Positions 14,415-22,248 of a stretch of 25,833 bases of DNA are shown piece after piece. The stretch spans positions 1-25,833 of the forward strand of contig CAMLIY010000013.1 of the NCBI GenBank assembly GCA_946480125.1, given 5' to 3'. Below the pieces are notes generated by a model. The model did not search any database. It was not told the DNA's origin and worked only from the letters and a program-made list of their open reading frames with translations. The translations under genes and the position numbers were made by a program. Source of the DNA: an uncultured Asticcacaulis sp. Its GTDB lineage: Bacteria; Pseudomonadota; Alphaproteobacteria; Caulobacterales; Caulobacteraceae. Position 1 is the first letter of the stretch. Every line of letters starts with the position of its first letter.

Positions 14415-17252
14415 TTAAGCCTGCCTGACCCAGACCTGGGATTGCAGCCCCCTGAAATGCCGGCGCGGACCGACCTCAGCGGCGGCGGCCTGTTCAGTGC
14501 CCGGCGCGTAATCAACATCGCCGGCGCCGATTTCTTCCGGACCACCGATGCGGTTCATGCGGGCATAGTTTGGCACGGCCAGCATGGTGGAACCATCCGC
14601 CCACTTGCCGGTCAGGGCCATGACGCCGCCCAGCAGGTCCGGCTTCCATTCCGCTTTTAGGGGGGCACCGCCGAGCGGCTGGGTAATGCTTTTCTGGTCG
14701 GCCAGTTCGACATTATAGACCAGCGGACCATAGCCCAGCGCCACCAGACCGCGATCAGCCTCGATCTTCGGGTCGGCATAGATGCGCTGCGGCGCCATCG
14801 GCAGCTCCAGTTCGATGGTGTCGCCCGCCTGCCACTCACGATCAACGACCGCATAGCCATTGATGATCTGCGGCGACACGGCCTTGCCATTGACCTTGAA
14901 CAGCTTGACGCCCTTGACCACCGGCACGGTGGTATAGAGTTCGCTGGTGGTGCGATCCGGAATACGGACGTGCAGGGCGAAGGTCTTCGTTTCCTTCGGG
15001 TTGACGGTGATCTTGACCGCACCGTTCCACGGATAGTCGGTTTTCTGCACCATCTCGACATCGGTGCCGGCCACCTTCTCGACCATGATTTTCGAGCCGA
15101 CAAACATATTGACGTACAGCCCTTTGGCGTCCTTCGCATAGGTCCAGGTCGGGATCATCAGCAGGGTGCGCGGGATATTGGCCACGCAGCACGGGCAGAC
15201 GTGCCACAGGGTGCGCTCGGTATTGACCAGCGGATTGGTGTAGCAGAAGCTCTTGCCGTCCAGATCGATGCCGCCGAGCAGGGCATTGTACATGGTCTGC
15301 TCGTAGAGGTCGGCGTACTTGGCGTCGTGATAGGCCAGGTTCATCTTGTACTGGAAGAAAATCAGGCCGGCGCTGGAGCAGGACTCGCAGTAGGCGCCGT
15401 TGCGCAAGCTATAGTCCGGCCCGAAGCCTTCCGAGGTTTCGCCCGAGCCGACGCCGCCGGTGACATAGTATTTGCGGTTGACCATGTTGTCCCACAGCGA
15501 GGCGACCGCGCTCTGGTAGTCGACATCGCCGGTTTCGGCGGCGATATCGGCCATGCCGGAATAGAAATAGACGGCGCGGACGGCGTGGCCGACGGCTTCA
15601 TACTGCTTGATTGGCGGCAGGTGGCTCTGGTCGTATTCTTGGCCGCCGCGGCGCGATTCCAGCAGGAAGCGGGCGAGCGCGATGTAGGAATCCCCTCTCC
15701 CATTGCCCTCTTCATCATTGACGAAGCGGCCAAAGCGAACCAGCGCCTGCTCCATTTCCTGGTGGCCGTCGAACCATTCCTTCTTGCCCGGTCCGATATT
15801 GGCCACCCAGCAATCGGCCAGCTTCTTGGCGGCGTTATAGAGGCGCAGATCCTGTCCATTGGTCAGGGTGTAGTGGTTGATGGCGGATTCGATGAAATAG
15901 CCGGCGATATAGCCTTCATGGTTGCCGCGATGATCCGGCGACCAGCGCTCATCCCATTCGCCGGGCGCCGCCAGGGTCTTGGCGGTCTGGAGATAGCCGT
16001 CCGATTCCTGCGCGGCGAGAATGATCGGAATCCAGCGCTCCAAGGTGGCGCGCATCTTGTCCTGGGCCTTGATCATCTCCGGATCGCCCTGCGGATCAAC
16101 CATCAGGGCGATGCACATGGCCTCGACCGACTCGACTACCCAGGCATTGGAGAAGACGTAGCCTATATGGCGGCCATGCGGCTCGCCGCGATTGGCCTTG
16201 CCAGCCTCGATGAAGTTGTCGATACCACCATTGCCGATCTTGAGGTCGGTGCGCTCACAATAATCGATGACGTGTGGAATCCAGTTGACGATCAGGGCCT
16301 TGGCGCGGGCGTTCCACAGCGGGCTGTCGATGCTGTAGTTCTTCGTATAAACAACATCGAGACGCTGCGGCGGCGGGGCGGTCTGGGCATTGAGGCGCAG
16401 ACGCGAGGTCGAGACCTGGCCACCGGCATGGGCCGTCAGTTCGAGGATATAGGTGCCGGGCGCTGAGACCGTGGCCGTGGTTTCCGGCGACAGGGCATCC
16501 GCGAAGGTGACCGTGCCGGGGCCGGAGACCTTGCGCCACAGGCTGCCAGAATCGCCTCCGGCGGTCAGGGTATCGGTCTTGCCCATCAGATAGGTCTTGC
16601 CACCCATGACGACGGTGCGGTCGATGCCCGCCGCCACGACCGGGGCAAAGGCCGGCACCGGCCCGACGCTCCACGCCTGCCATTCGAGCACACCAGTCGA
16701 GAGCTTGCCATCGGAGACGATTTCCAGGCGCAGTTTGTCGGTCTTCACGGCATCGAAGGTCGTTGTATTGAAAGCATCCCTGGCGACACCGAGACCGCTG
16801 GCATTGGCCACCGGCACAAACCCCTTGCCATCCCAGTAAAGCACGCGGCAGGCCTTAGGCGCGCCAACGCCCTGCCCGTCGATCCACCAGTAGACGGCGA
16901 CCTTGTTCAGACTGACCGGCTGGCTCCAGTCATATTGCACCCATTCGGTGCCGGTCTTGGGCCAGTTGCCGTACATGCCTTTTTCGGTGTCGGCCGAATT
17001 GGCAGGCGCGTTGCCATCGTTCAGAGCCGCCACGCGGCTATCGCCGGAATGATAGGAGGTCGAAGGTGTGGCGACTTTCGCCAGGTTGACCGATGCCTCG
17101 TCGGCACGCGCCGCAAAGGCGAAGCTGCCGACACCAGCAAACAGAGCCGCACCGGCCGCGCCGGCAAAAACAGAACGACGATTGACGGTCCCACAACCGC
17201 AGGCAGCTTCACAGAGGTGGGTATTGACTTCGGCGATGAATTTCCTGGACAT
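14415..17252 (-). CDS. Tat-exported GH127/GH146-type beta-L-arabinofuranosidase with N-terminal discoidin-like and Ig/PKD-like modules
   Basis: 945 residues from ATG 17252 (AAGAAG 9 nt upstream); ATG 17258, two codons earlier, is also possible. Numbering here uses 17258. A long n-region with Cys16, Cys20 and Cys22 precedes NRRSVFAGAAGAALFAG, a Tat-type signal with Arg27-Arg28. Next come a discoidin-like module (about 60-205), an Ig/PKD-like module (about 210-300) and the DUF1680 catalytic domain. YCESCSSAG (Glu625, Cys627) and CPCCVAN (Cys690, Cys691) match the Glu/Cys zinc and nucleophile set of GH127 HypBA1. The enzyme should release beta-linked L-arabinofuranose in the periplasm or outside. 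It starts 34 nt after the GH43 stop, in one operon. Confidence 0.9.
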   Translation of the reverse strand: MSRKFIAEVNTHLCEAACGCGTVNRRSVFAGAAGAALFAGVGSFAFAARADEASVNLAKVATPSTSYHSGDSRVAALNDGNAPANSADTEKGMYGNWPKTGTEWVQYDWSQPVSLNKVAVYWWIDGQGVGAPKACRVLYWDGKGFVPVANASGLGVARDAFNTTTFDAVKTDKLRLEIVSDGKLSTGVLEWQAWSVGPVPAFAPVVAAGIDRTVVMGGKTYLMGKTDTLTAGGDSGSLWRKVSGPGTVTFADALSPETTATVSAPGTYILELTAHAGGQVSTSRLRLNAQTAPPPQRLDVVYTKNYSIDSPLWNARAKALIVNWIPHVIDYCERTDLKIGNGGIDNFIEAGKANRGEPHGRHIGYVFSNAWVVESVEAMCIALMVDPQGDPEMIKAQDKMRATLERWIPIILAAQESDGYLQTAKTLAAPGEWDERWSPDHRGNHEGYIAGYFIESAINHYTLTNGQDLRLYNAAKKLADCWVANIGPGKKEWFDGHQEMEQALVRFGRFVNDEEGNGRGDSYIALARFLLESRRGGQEYDQSHLPPIKQYEAVGHAVRAVYFYSGMADIAAETGDVDYQSAVASLWDNMVNRKYYVTGGVGSGETSEGFGPDYSLRNGAYCESCSSAGLIFFQYKMNLAYHDAKYADLYEQTMYNALLGGIDLDGKSFCYTNPLVNTERTLWHVCPCCVANIPRTLLMIPTWTYAKDAKGLYVNMFVGSKIMVEKVAGTDVEMVQKTDYPWNGAVKITVNPKETKTFALHVRIPDRTTSELYTTVPVVKGVKLFKVNGKAVSPQIINGYAVVDREWQAGDTIELELPMAPQRIYADPKIEADRGLVALGYGPLVYNVELADQKSITQPLGGAPLKAEWKPDLLGGVMALTGKWADGSTMLAVPNYARMNRIGGPEEIGAGDVDYAPGTEQAAAAEVGPRRHFRGLQSQVWVRQA

Positions 17253-17285
17253 GGGCATTTCTTCTTTTTGATTGTTTATAAGTCG

Positions 17286-18884
17286 TTATTCGGCGGCGCA
17301 GACCGGAGACGCCGGGATATCCGTATCGGCCGGCTCGACCAGAACCGGCTTGGGATAGAGCGCCTCCCATTCCTGGGCGGCCACGGCGGCATAGGACTTA
17401 CCATCGGTCGAGGCATCGAAGACGGCCCGCAGGCAGCGCGTTTCAACCTGATCGAAGCTGACCTCGTTGAACGCCTCGGTCGAGGTGCCATAGGCGCTGG
17501 CATGGCTCACCGGCAGCCACTTCTGCTCATTCCAGTATTCGAGGTGCCAGGCTTTCGGCGCGGCTACCCCGACACCGGAACCGGCCGGCTGGTCGTTCCA
17601 GAAGCGGATGCGCGAGCCGTTGAATTTTAAAGGCTGCTCCCACTGGTAAACCACCCATTGCTGCGCCGGATTGTTCGGCGACCAGGTGCCCCAGGTATCG
17701 GGCGGCAGCGGATTTTCATGTACCTTGCCGTCATTGAGGGCCTTGATCCAGTACTGCACCGGCACTGGTGAATTGGAGGCAACGATGCGTGCGGCCGGCG
17801 CGACATTGCGCGTGGGCACAGGCGCCGGTGCCGGCAGATGCGTTGGTATCACTTTTTCAATGAGGGCCGGCGTTACGCTGTCATCCCACTTGACCTCATC
17901 AATGGCGACACTGCGGCGGAAGTGATCGCCACCCTTGGCATCCGCCGTATGATAGGCGAGATACCACTTGTCCTTATATTGCACAATGCCGCCGTGCGAG
18001 GTGGTTGAGGACACCGGATCGAGCAGCACGCCCTGATAGGTCCAGGGGCCAAGCGGCGACGACGCCGTGCCATAGGCCTGGCAGGCATAGTAGACGGCCT
18101 CGGTGCAGTCGGACTCCGGACCGGCCGCATTGCCGGCATACATCAGGTAATAGGTGCCGTTGCGCTTGAATAGCCAGGGCGCCTCGAAGAATCCCTTAAG
18201 GCCAGTGACATCGACCGGCTTGCCCTTGAAGGTCACCATGTCGGTTTCCAGCTCGACGCCCTTCAGACGGCCGAACGTGCCCCAGTAGAGATAGACGCGG
18301 CCATCGTCATCAACCAGCACGGTCGGGTCGATATTTTCGATATTGTTCTTTATCGGCACCGATTGCGACACGATGGGGCCCGCCGGATGCGCATCGGTCC
18401 ACGGCCCTTCCGGACTGTCGGAAACCGCCACACCTATAGCGAACGGGTCCTGGTTATTGCTGCCGGCTTCGACAACCGGCGCATACATATAGTAACGCTT
18501 GTCCGGTCCCCGCACGATCTGGCCGGCATAGGCGCGCGCCGGCGTCGCCCATTTGAACACGGCTTCCGGACGGACGAAATGCGGATTATGCCGCCAGTTG
18601 CCCGAGGCCGGGTCTTCGGTTTCCAGCATCTGCCATTCCGGCATGATGAAGTCATTGACGCCGGGGGCTGCGGTATCGCGGCCGGTCAGAATATAGAGCT
18701 TGCCATCGGCCACCAGTGGCGCCGGATCGGTGGTATAGTCCTTGCCATCGGCCAGAATCGGATTGCCAGCGGAATGAACCGTTTCCCACTCCGCACCCTG
18801 GCCATAGGCGCCCGTCATCAAAAGCGGCAGAACACAGACCAGCGAGATGAGACCATGCTGAAGAGGGACAAAATTCCGAATCAT
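17286..18884 (-). CDS. Secreted GH43 glycosidase with C-terminal discoidin-like module
   Basis: 532 residues from ATG 18884 (SD AAAGAGG; a TTG one codon earlier is ignored). Signal peptide to about residue 28 (MTGAYGQG). Five-bladed GH43 propeller: Asp53 in DYTTDPAPLV is the base, Asp186 in ENIDPTVLVDDDG the pKa modulator, and Glu234 in FFEAPWLFKRNGTYYLMYA the acid. GH43 members act as arabinofuranosidases, arabinanases or xylosidases. Residues ~365-510 form a discoidin-like module (NGSRIRFWNDQPAGSGVGVA, PKAWHLEYWNEQKWLPVSHA) similar to the N-terminal module of the co-operonic GH127-type enzyme. Probable joint role: stripping arabinose side chains from arabinan or arabinoxylan. Confidence 0.92.
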   Translation of the reverse strand: MIRNFVPLQHGLISLVCVLPLLMTGAYGQGAEWETVHSAGNPILADGKDYTTDPAPLVADGKLYILTGRDTAAPGVNDFIMPEWQMLETEDPASGNWRHNPHFVRPEAVFKWATPARAYAGQIVRGPDKRYYMYAPVVEAGSNNQDPFAIGVAVSDSPEGPWTDAHPAGPIVSQSVPIKNNIENIDPTVLVDDDGRVYLYWGTFGRLKGVELETDMVTFKGKPVDVTGLKGFFEAPWLFKRNGTYYLMYAGNAAGPESDCTEAVYYACQAYGTASSPLGPWTYQGVLLDPVSSTTSHGGIVQYKDKWYLAYHTADAKGGDHFRRSVAIDEVKWDDSVTPALIEKVIPTHLPAPAPVPTRNVAPAARIVASNSPVPVQYWIKALNDGKVHENPLPPDTWGTWSPNNPAQQWVVYQWEQPLKFNGSRIRFWNDQPAGSGVGVAAPKAWHLEYWNEQKWLPVSHASAYGTSTEAFNEVSFDQVETRCLRAVFDASTDGKSYAAVAAQEWEALYPKPVLVEPADTDIPASPVCAAE

Positions 18885-18922
18885 CAATAGCCTCTTTTTG
18901 TCTGTTTATTTACCGCCCCATC

Positions 18923-18949
18923 ATTATACGGTATACAATAGTCTGACAA
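18923..18949 (-). promoter_or_regulatory. Promoter of the GH43-GH127 operon with overlapping GTATAC operator
   Basis: On the minus strand TTGTCA (18949-18944), 15-nt spacer, TATAAT (18928-18923). The palindrome TATAC-G-GTATA (18925-18935) lies across the -10 and spacer, and the wider CGGTATAC recurs upstream of the GntR gene. A repressor bound here would block RNA polymerase. The short spacer makes the exact -35 uncertain. Confidence 0.55.
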
Positions 18950-19048
18950 TAGCAATAAATCGCTTGTCCGCGCCCGTGCCAAGTTGCAGAAATGCGGCGG
19001 GCAACCCTGACTGGACTTGTCAGATGCGAAAAGGAATGCCTTACTACC

Positions 19049-19056
19049 GGTATACC
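19049..19056. promoter_or_regulatory. GTATAC operator-like site upstream of the GntR gene
   Basis: GGTATACC is a perfect 8-bp palindrome inside CCGGTATACCTTATA, 45 nt before the GntR start codon. It shares CGGTATAC with the GH43 promoter site, so autoregulation is plausible. Confidence 0.45.
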
Positions 19057-19100
19057 TTATAACTACACAGATTCGATCTCTCACGCGCGTCAGGCCCCTT

Positions 19101-19766
19101 ATGTCCATTGTGGTTCAAACTCTTTCCGAACAGATTTTCTCACTGGTTCGCGATCGCGTCATCTCAGGTAAGATTCCTGTCGATGCCGCTATCAGACAAG
19201 ACGCCCTGGCGGCCGAACTGGGTGTCAGCAAAATCCCGCTGCGTGAGGCGCTCGCCCGCCTCGAACAGGAAGGCCTTCTGGTTTCCCAGGCCAATCGCGG
19301 CTTTTTTGTCCGGCCGCTCAATGCCGATGAGGTTGAGGAGGTGTACGCCCTGCGCCTCAAGCTGGAACCCGACGCGGTAAGCGAAGCCGCGAAAGTGGCC
19401 ACGGATGCCGATCGAAAAGCGGCGCGAGACGCCCTTGATGCGCTTGATATCGCCGCCAGCGGCGACAAGACTCAGGTTGGCAAACTCAACCGCGCTTTTC
19501 ATATGTCGCTCATTCGTCCCCTGCACCGCCAGGTCACGATCCAGATCATCGAGCGGCTCAATATCATCAGTGAGCGCTATGTCGGCAAACATCTTGAGCC
19601 GGCGGGCCGTGATGATCGCGCCCATAATGAGCACCTGGCCCTGCTGGAATTGTGGTCGGCAGGCAAGTCGGAAGAGGTCTATACCCTGATGCGCCAGCAT
19701 ATCGCCATGACCCTGGATGATCTGCGCAAACAGTTTGAAACCGAAAAAGCAGCCGTCCGCGCCTAA
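19101..19766 (+). CDS. GntR-family regulator, FCD subfamily
   Basis: 221 residues from ATG 19101 (MSIVVQTLSEQIFSLVRD). N-terminal winged HTH (about 5-70): RQDALAAELGVSKIPLREAL, ARLEQEGLLVSQANRGFFV. The C-terminal helical FCD domain has Asp/His positions typical of a metal-dependent sugar-acid or carboxylate pocket (FHMSLIRPLHRQVT, HNEHLALLELW, MRQHIAMTL). FCD regulators usually repress catabolic genes until a sugar acid or similar ligand binds. It is divergent from the GH43-GH127 operon and is the natural candidate to control it. The longer TTG frame from 19017 runs through the promoter region and is rejected. Confidence 0.93.
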   Translation: MSIVVQTLSEQIFSLVRDRVISGKIPVDAAIRQDALAAELGVSKIPLREALARLEQEGLLVSQANRGFFVRPLNADEVEEVYALRLKLEPDAVSEAAKVATDADRKAARDALDALDIAASGDKTQVGKLNRAFHMSLIRPLHRQVTIQIIERLNIISERYVGKHLEPAGRDDRAHNEHLALLELWSAGKSEEVYTLMRQHIAMTLDDLRKQFETEKAAVRA

Positions 19767-19800
19767 AAAAACGCCTGTCGCTTAGGGGCGACAGGCGTTT
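19764..19800 (-). terminator. Strong Rho-independent terminator, best on minus strand
   Basis: AAACGCCTGTCG (19769-19780) and CGACAGGCGTTT (19789-19800) form an exact 12-bp stem with an 8-nt loop. On the minus strand it runs into TTTTTTT (19770-19764); on the plus strand only TTT follows. It lies directly after the GntR stop, so it may serve both sides, but the U-tract says it mainly ends a transcript coming from the right. Confidence 0.82.
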
Positions 19801-20062
19801 AAAAGTTTGTCCCGATACGCACGGCCGGTCACGGGAGTGAGACCGGGGGCCAGCATCGGAAAGGGCGATCCGAACCAGATCAGAGACGTCGACGCGTCGC
19901 TAGTAAGCCTGTCATTAAGGCCGGAGAACCTTTGGCAGACCGGACATATACCAACACGTCCGTAATTGCGACCGACACCTTAATCAACAGCCGACTATCC
20001 CCGGGAGGAAGGGGGGTCAGCTCATTGACTAAGCCAGTTAAACACCAACCCGCCCATACGTC
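19764..20062 (-). ncRNA. Candidate ~300-nt non-coding RNA in the GntR-AraC gap
   Basis: This 360-nt stretch between convergent genes has no convincing ORF. On the minus strand it is framed by a near-consensus promoter (20071-20099) and a strong terminator with a U-tract (19764-19800). Local hairpins are visible: GGACAT/ACGTCC (19942-19961) and CCGGTC/GACCGG (19825-19846). I could not match it to RNase P, tmRNA, SRP RNA, 6S or any riboswitch I know. It may be a structured sRNA, or a long 3' leftover of the AraC transcript. Confidence 0.4.
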
Positions 20063-20070
20063 AAATATAA

Positions 20071-20099
20071 ATTATACGATTTTAGCGTGACGTCTTCAA
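20071..20099 (-). promoter_or_regulatory. Sigma70-like promoter reading into the GntR-AraC gap
   Basis: On the minus strand TTGAAG (20099-20094), exactly 17 nt, TATAAT (20076-20071). The promoter starts 28 nt beyond the AraC stop codon and points away from it, so it does not serve any annotated protein gene. Confidence 0.55.
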
Positions 20100-20126
20100 T
20101 CAGGTATCCCTGCTGGCATGGACACA

Positions 20127-20897
20127 TTAACCGGCATAGCGGCTGGGCGGCACCCCCAGCAGGCGGCGGAACATCGTCGAAAAAGCGGCGGGACTGTCAT
20201 AGCCGATATCGAGCGCTATGGCGGTGATGCTTTCGCCCGCCGCCAGACGCGGGAGCGCCACCAGAAGACACGCCTGCTGCCGCCATTCGCCGAAACTCAT
20301 GCCGGTTTCGCGTCGGAAAGCCCGCGTGAAAGCCCGCCTGTCCATGCTCAGGCGCGTACACCAGTCATCGATCGTGGCGTGAATATCCGGCGCCTCCAGA
20401 AACGCATGACACCTGGCCGCCAGTTTCGGTGAAGCCGGAAACGGCACCGACAAGGCCACGCGCGGCGCAGTGGCCAGTTCGGCTACCAACAGCTCCATGA
20501 CCAGGCCGTCACGACCGCCCACCTCGTACTCCGCCGGTATGGCGGCGGCGGCGATCAACAGGTGTCGGATCAGCGGCGATACGGAAATGACCAGGGTGGC
20601 CTCGCCCAGCGCCATCGCCGCCGCTTCATCCAGCAACAGGCTGCGTGTACTCACGGCCCCCACCATACGCACCGAATGCGGCATACCGGCCGGCGTCCAT
20701 ATGGCGCGCTCCGGCGGCGCGATCCATGCGCCATTCGGCGTGCTGAGGACGATGACCCCGGTGGAGGCATAGATCAACTGGCCGCGGCCGTGGCTGTGCC
20801 AGTCCAGTTCGAATGACGGCGGATAGTCGTTGCTGATCCCCACCACCGGTCGCGGTACATGGTCGTAATCATCCGGATTGATCCAGGCACCGGCCAA
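20127..20897 (-). CDS. AraC-family regulator with cupin sensor domain
   Basis: 256 residues. The N-terminal half has a cupin-like pattern: ELDWHSHGRGQLIYASTGVI, then WIAPPERAIWTPAGMPHSVR. The C-terminal half has two HTHs: TIDDWCTRLSMDRRAFTRAF, RRETGMSFGEWRQQ, and SITAIALDIGYDSPAAFSTM, FRRLLGVPPSRY. The length and HxH-type sensor resemble NimR/YeaM-like regulators that control an adjacent efflux pump. It diverges from the Fsr-type exporter gene with 95 nt between start codons, so control of that exporter is likely. Confidence 0.93.
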   Translation of the reverse strand: MAGAWINPDDYDHVPRPVVGISNDYPPSFELDWHSHGRGQLIYASTGVIVLSTPNGAWIAPPERAIWTPAGMPHSVRMVGAVSTRSLLLDEAAAMALGEATLVISVSPLIRHLLIAAAAIPAEYEVGGRDGLVMELLVAELATAPRVALSVPFPASPKLAARCHAFLEAPDIHATIDDWCTRLSMDRRAFTRAFRRETGMSFGEWRQQACLLVALPRLAAGESITAIALDIGYDSPAAFSTMFRRLLGVPPSRYAG

Positions 20898-20992
20898 TCT
20901 CTTGTCCCACTCTCGAAATATATAATCCCGACATCGAATGCGGGACGTGCATCATTCCCCTATCACGGCACCGAGTACAAAGGAAGTCCGTC

Positions 20993-22213
20993 ATGGAACA
21001 ATCACCCACCGCACCAGCGCCCGCCCCTGCCATGAAGGCCGGCGGCACCGTCTTTTCCGTCATCCTGGCCGTGGCCTTCTGCCACACGCTCAATGACATG
21101 ATGCAGGCCCTGTTGCCCGCCATATACCCGAACCTGAAAAGCGGGCTGGGCCTCAGTTTCACCCAGATCGGCATCATTACCCTGGCCTACCAGATCACCG
21201 CATCTATCCTGCAACCGCTCGTCGGTCTCTATGCCGACCGCCGCCCGACACCACTGGCCCTGCCCGGCGGCCCGCTATTCACGCTTACCGGGCTGGTCAT
21301 CCTGTCGATGGCGCACAGCTATCCGTTTCTGTTGCTGGGCGCCTGCGCACTTGGCATGGGATCGTCGATCTTCCATCCGGAATCCTCGCGCGTCGTGCGT
21401 GCCGCGGCCGGAGGACGCAACGGCATGGCGCAGGCCCTGTTCCAGGTCGGTGGTAATACCGGCTCGGCGCTCGGCCCTCTGGCGGCGGCGATCGTCGTCG
21501 TGCGCTGGGGCCAGAGCAGTCTGGCCACCTTCGCCCTGCTGGCCCTGTTGTCCTGCGCCATCCTGTGGAATGTCAGCCAGTGGTATCGCCATCATGGCCT
21601 GATGCGCCTGAACCTGAACCGCCAGGCCATGGAAGCCGTGACCCTGCCGAAAGGCGAGGCCCGGCGCGGCATCTTCATCCTTCTGGCCATGATCTTTTCG
21701 AAATATGTCTATCTCGCCAGCCTGACCAGCTACCTGACCTTTTACCTGATCCATCGGTTCGGCGTATCTGTCGGCAATGCCCAGATACACCTGTTCGTCT
21801 TCCTGGCAGCGGTGGCGGCGGGCACTTTCATCGGCGGACCGATTGGCGACCGCTTCGGGCGAAAATACGTTATATGGGCGTCGATCCTCGGCGTTCTGCC
21901 CTTTACCCTGCTGCTGCCCTATGTGTCGCTGATGTGGATTGGCATATTGAGCGTCATCATCGGCCTGATGCTGGCTTCGGCCTTTCCGGCGATCGTCGTT
22001 TTCGCCCAGGAACTGGTGCCCGGCAAGGTTGGGATGATTTCCGGACTATTTTTTGGCTTTTCGTTTGGCATGGGCGGCATCGGCGCGGCCGTGCTCGGCA
22101 AGGTGGCCGATATCTGGGGCATCGATACCGTGTTTCAGGTCTGCGCCGCCCTGCCGGCCATCGGCCTGCTCGCCGCCTGGCTGCCCGATATGAAAGCGCG
22201 ACAGAAGGCATAA
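20993..22213 (+). CDS. fsr: MFS exporter of the Fsr (fosmidomycin resistance) type
   Basis: 406 residues, the same length as E. coli Fsr as I recall it. Twelve transmembrane helices are expected. Fsr-type motifs: FCHTLNDMMQALLPAIYPNL, SFTQIGIITLAYQITASILQ, PLVGLYADRRPTP, and GMGSSIFHPESSRVVR with its conserved FHPE. E. coli Fsr expels fosmidomycin by proton antiport; the natural substrate in this organism is unknown. The gene diverges from an AraC regulator and ends in a convergent terminator. AAGGAAG precedes ATG 20993. Confidence 0.9.
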   Translation: MEQSPTAPAPAPAMKAGGTVFSVILAVAFCHTLNDMMQALLPAIYPNLKSGLGLSFTQIGIITLAYQITASILQPLVGLYADRRPTPLALPGGPLFTLTGLVILSMAHSYPFLLLGACALGMGSSIFHPESSRVVRAAAGGRNGMAQALFQVGGNTGSALGPLAAAIVVVRWGQSSLATFALLALLSCAILWNVSQWYRHHGLMRLNLNRQAMEAVTLPKGEARRGIFILLAMIFSKYVYLASLTSYLTFYLIHRFGVSVGNAQIHLFVFLAAVAAGTFIGGPIGDRFGRKYVIWASILGVLPFTLLLPYVSLMWIGILSVIIGLMLASAFPAIVVFAQELVPGKVGMISGLFFGFSFGMGGIGAAVLGKVADIWGIDTVFQVCAALPAIGLLAAWLPDMKARQKA

Positions 22214-22244
22214 AAAAAGCCTGACCGGATGGTCAGGCTTTTTT
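22213..22244. terminator. Bidirectional terminator between fsr-type gene and S9 peptidase gene
   Basis: AAAAAAGCCTGACC (22213-22226) and GGTCAGGCTTTTTT (22231-22244) form an exact 14-bp stem with a GGAT loop. T-runs on both strands let it stop both convergent genes. Confidence 0.9.
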
Positions 22245-22248
22245 CTTA

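Noticed and set aside
14970..16466. 498-residue open frame on the plus strand, antisense to the GH127-type gene
   Set aside because: It lies wholly inside a gene with clear catalytic motifs; long antisense frames are common in high-GC DNA, and its sequence shows no domain or SD.
19017..19100. Longer GntR protein from TTG 19017
   Set aside because: It would translate the GTATAC operator region, lacks an SD, and the usual GntR N-terminus begins at ATG 19101.
19801..20062. Identification of the gap RNA as tmRNA, RNase P, SRP RNA or 6S RNA
   Set aside because: I looked for their hallmark sequences and pairings and found none clear enough; it is left as an unassigned candidate.
20927..20944. CCCG/CGGG inverted repeat between the araC and fsr-type genes as an operator
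   Set aside because: Arms of only 4 bp around 10 nt are expected by chance at this GC content.
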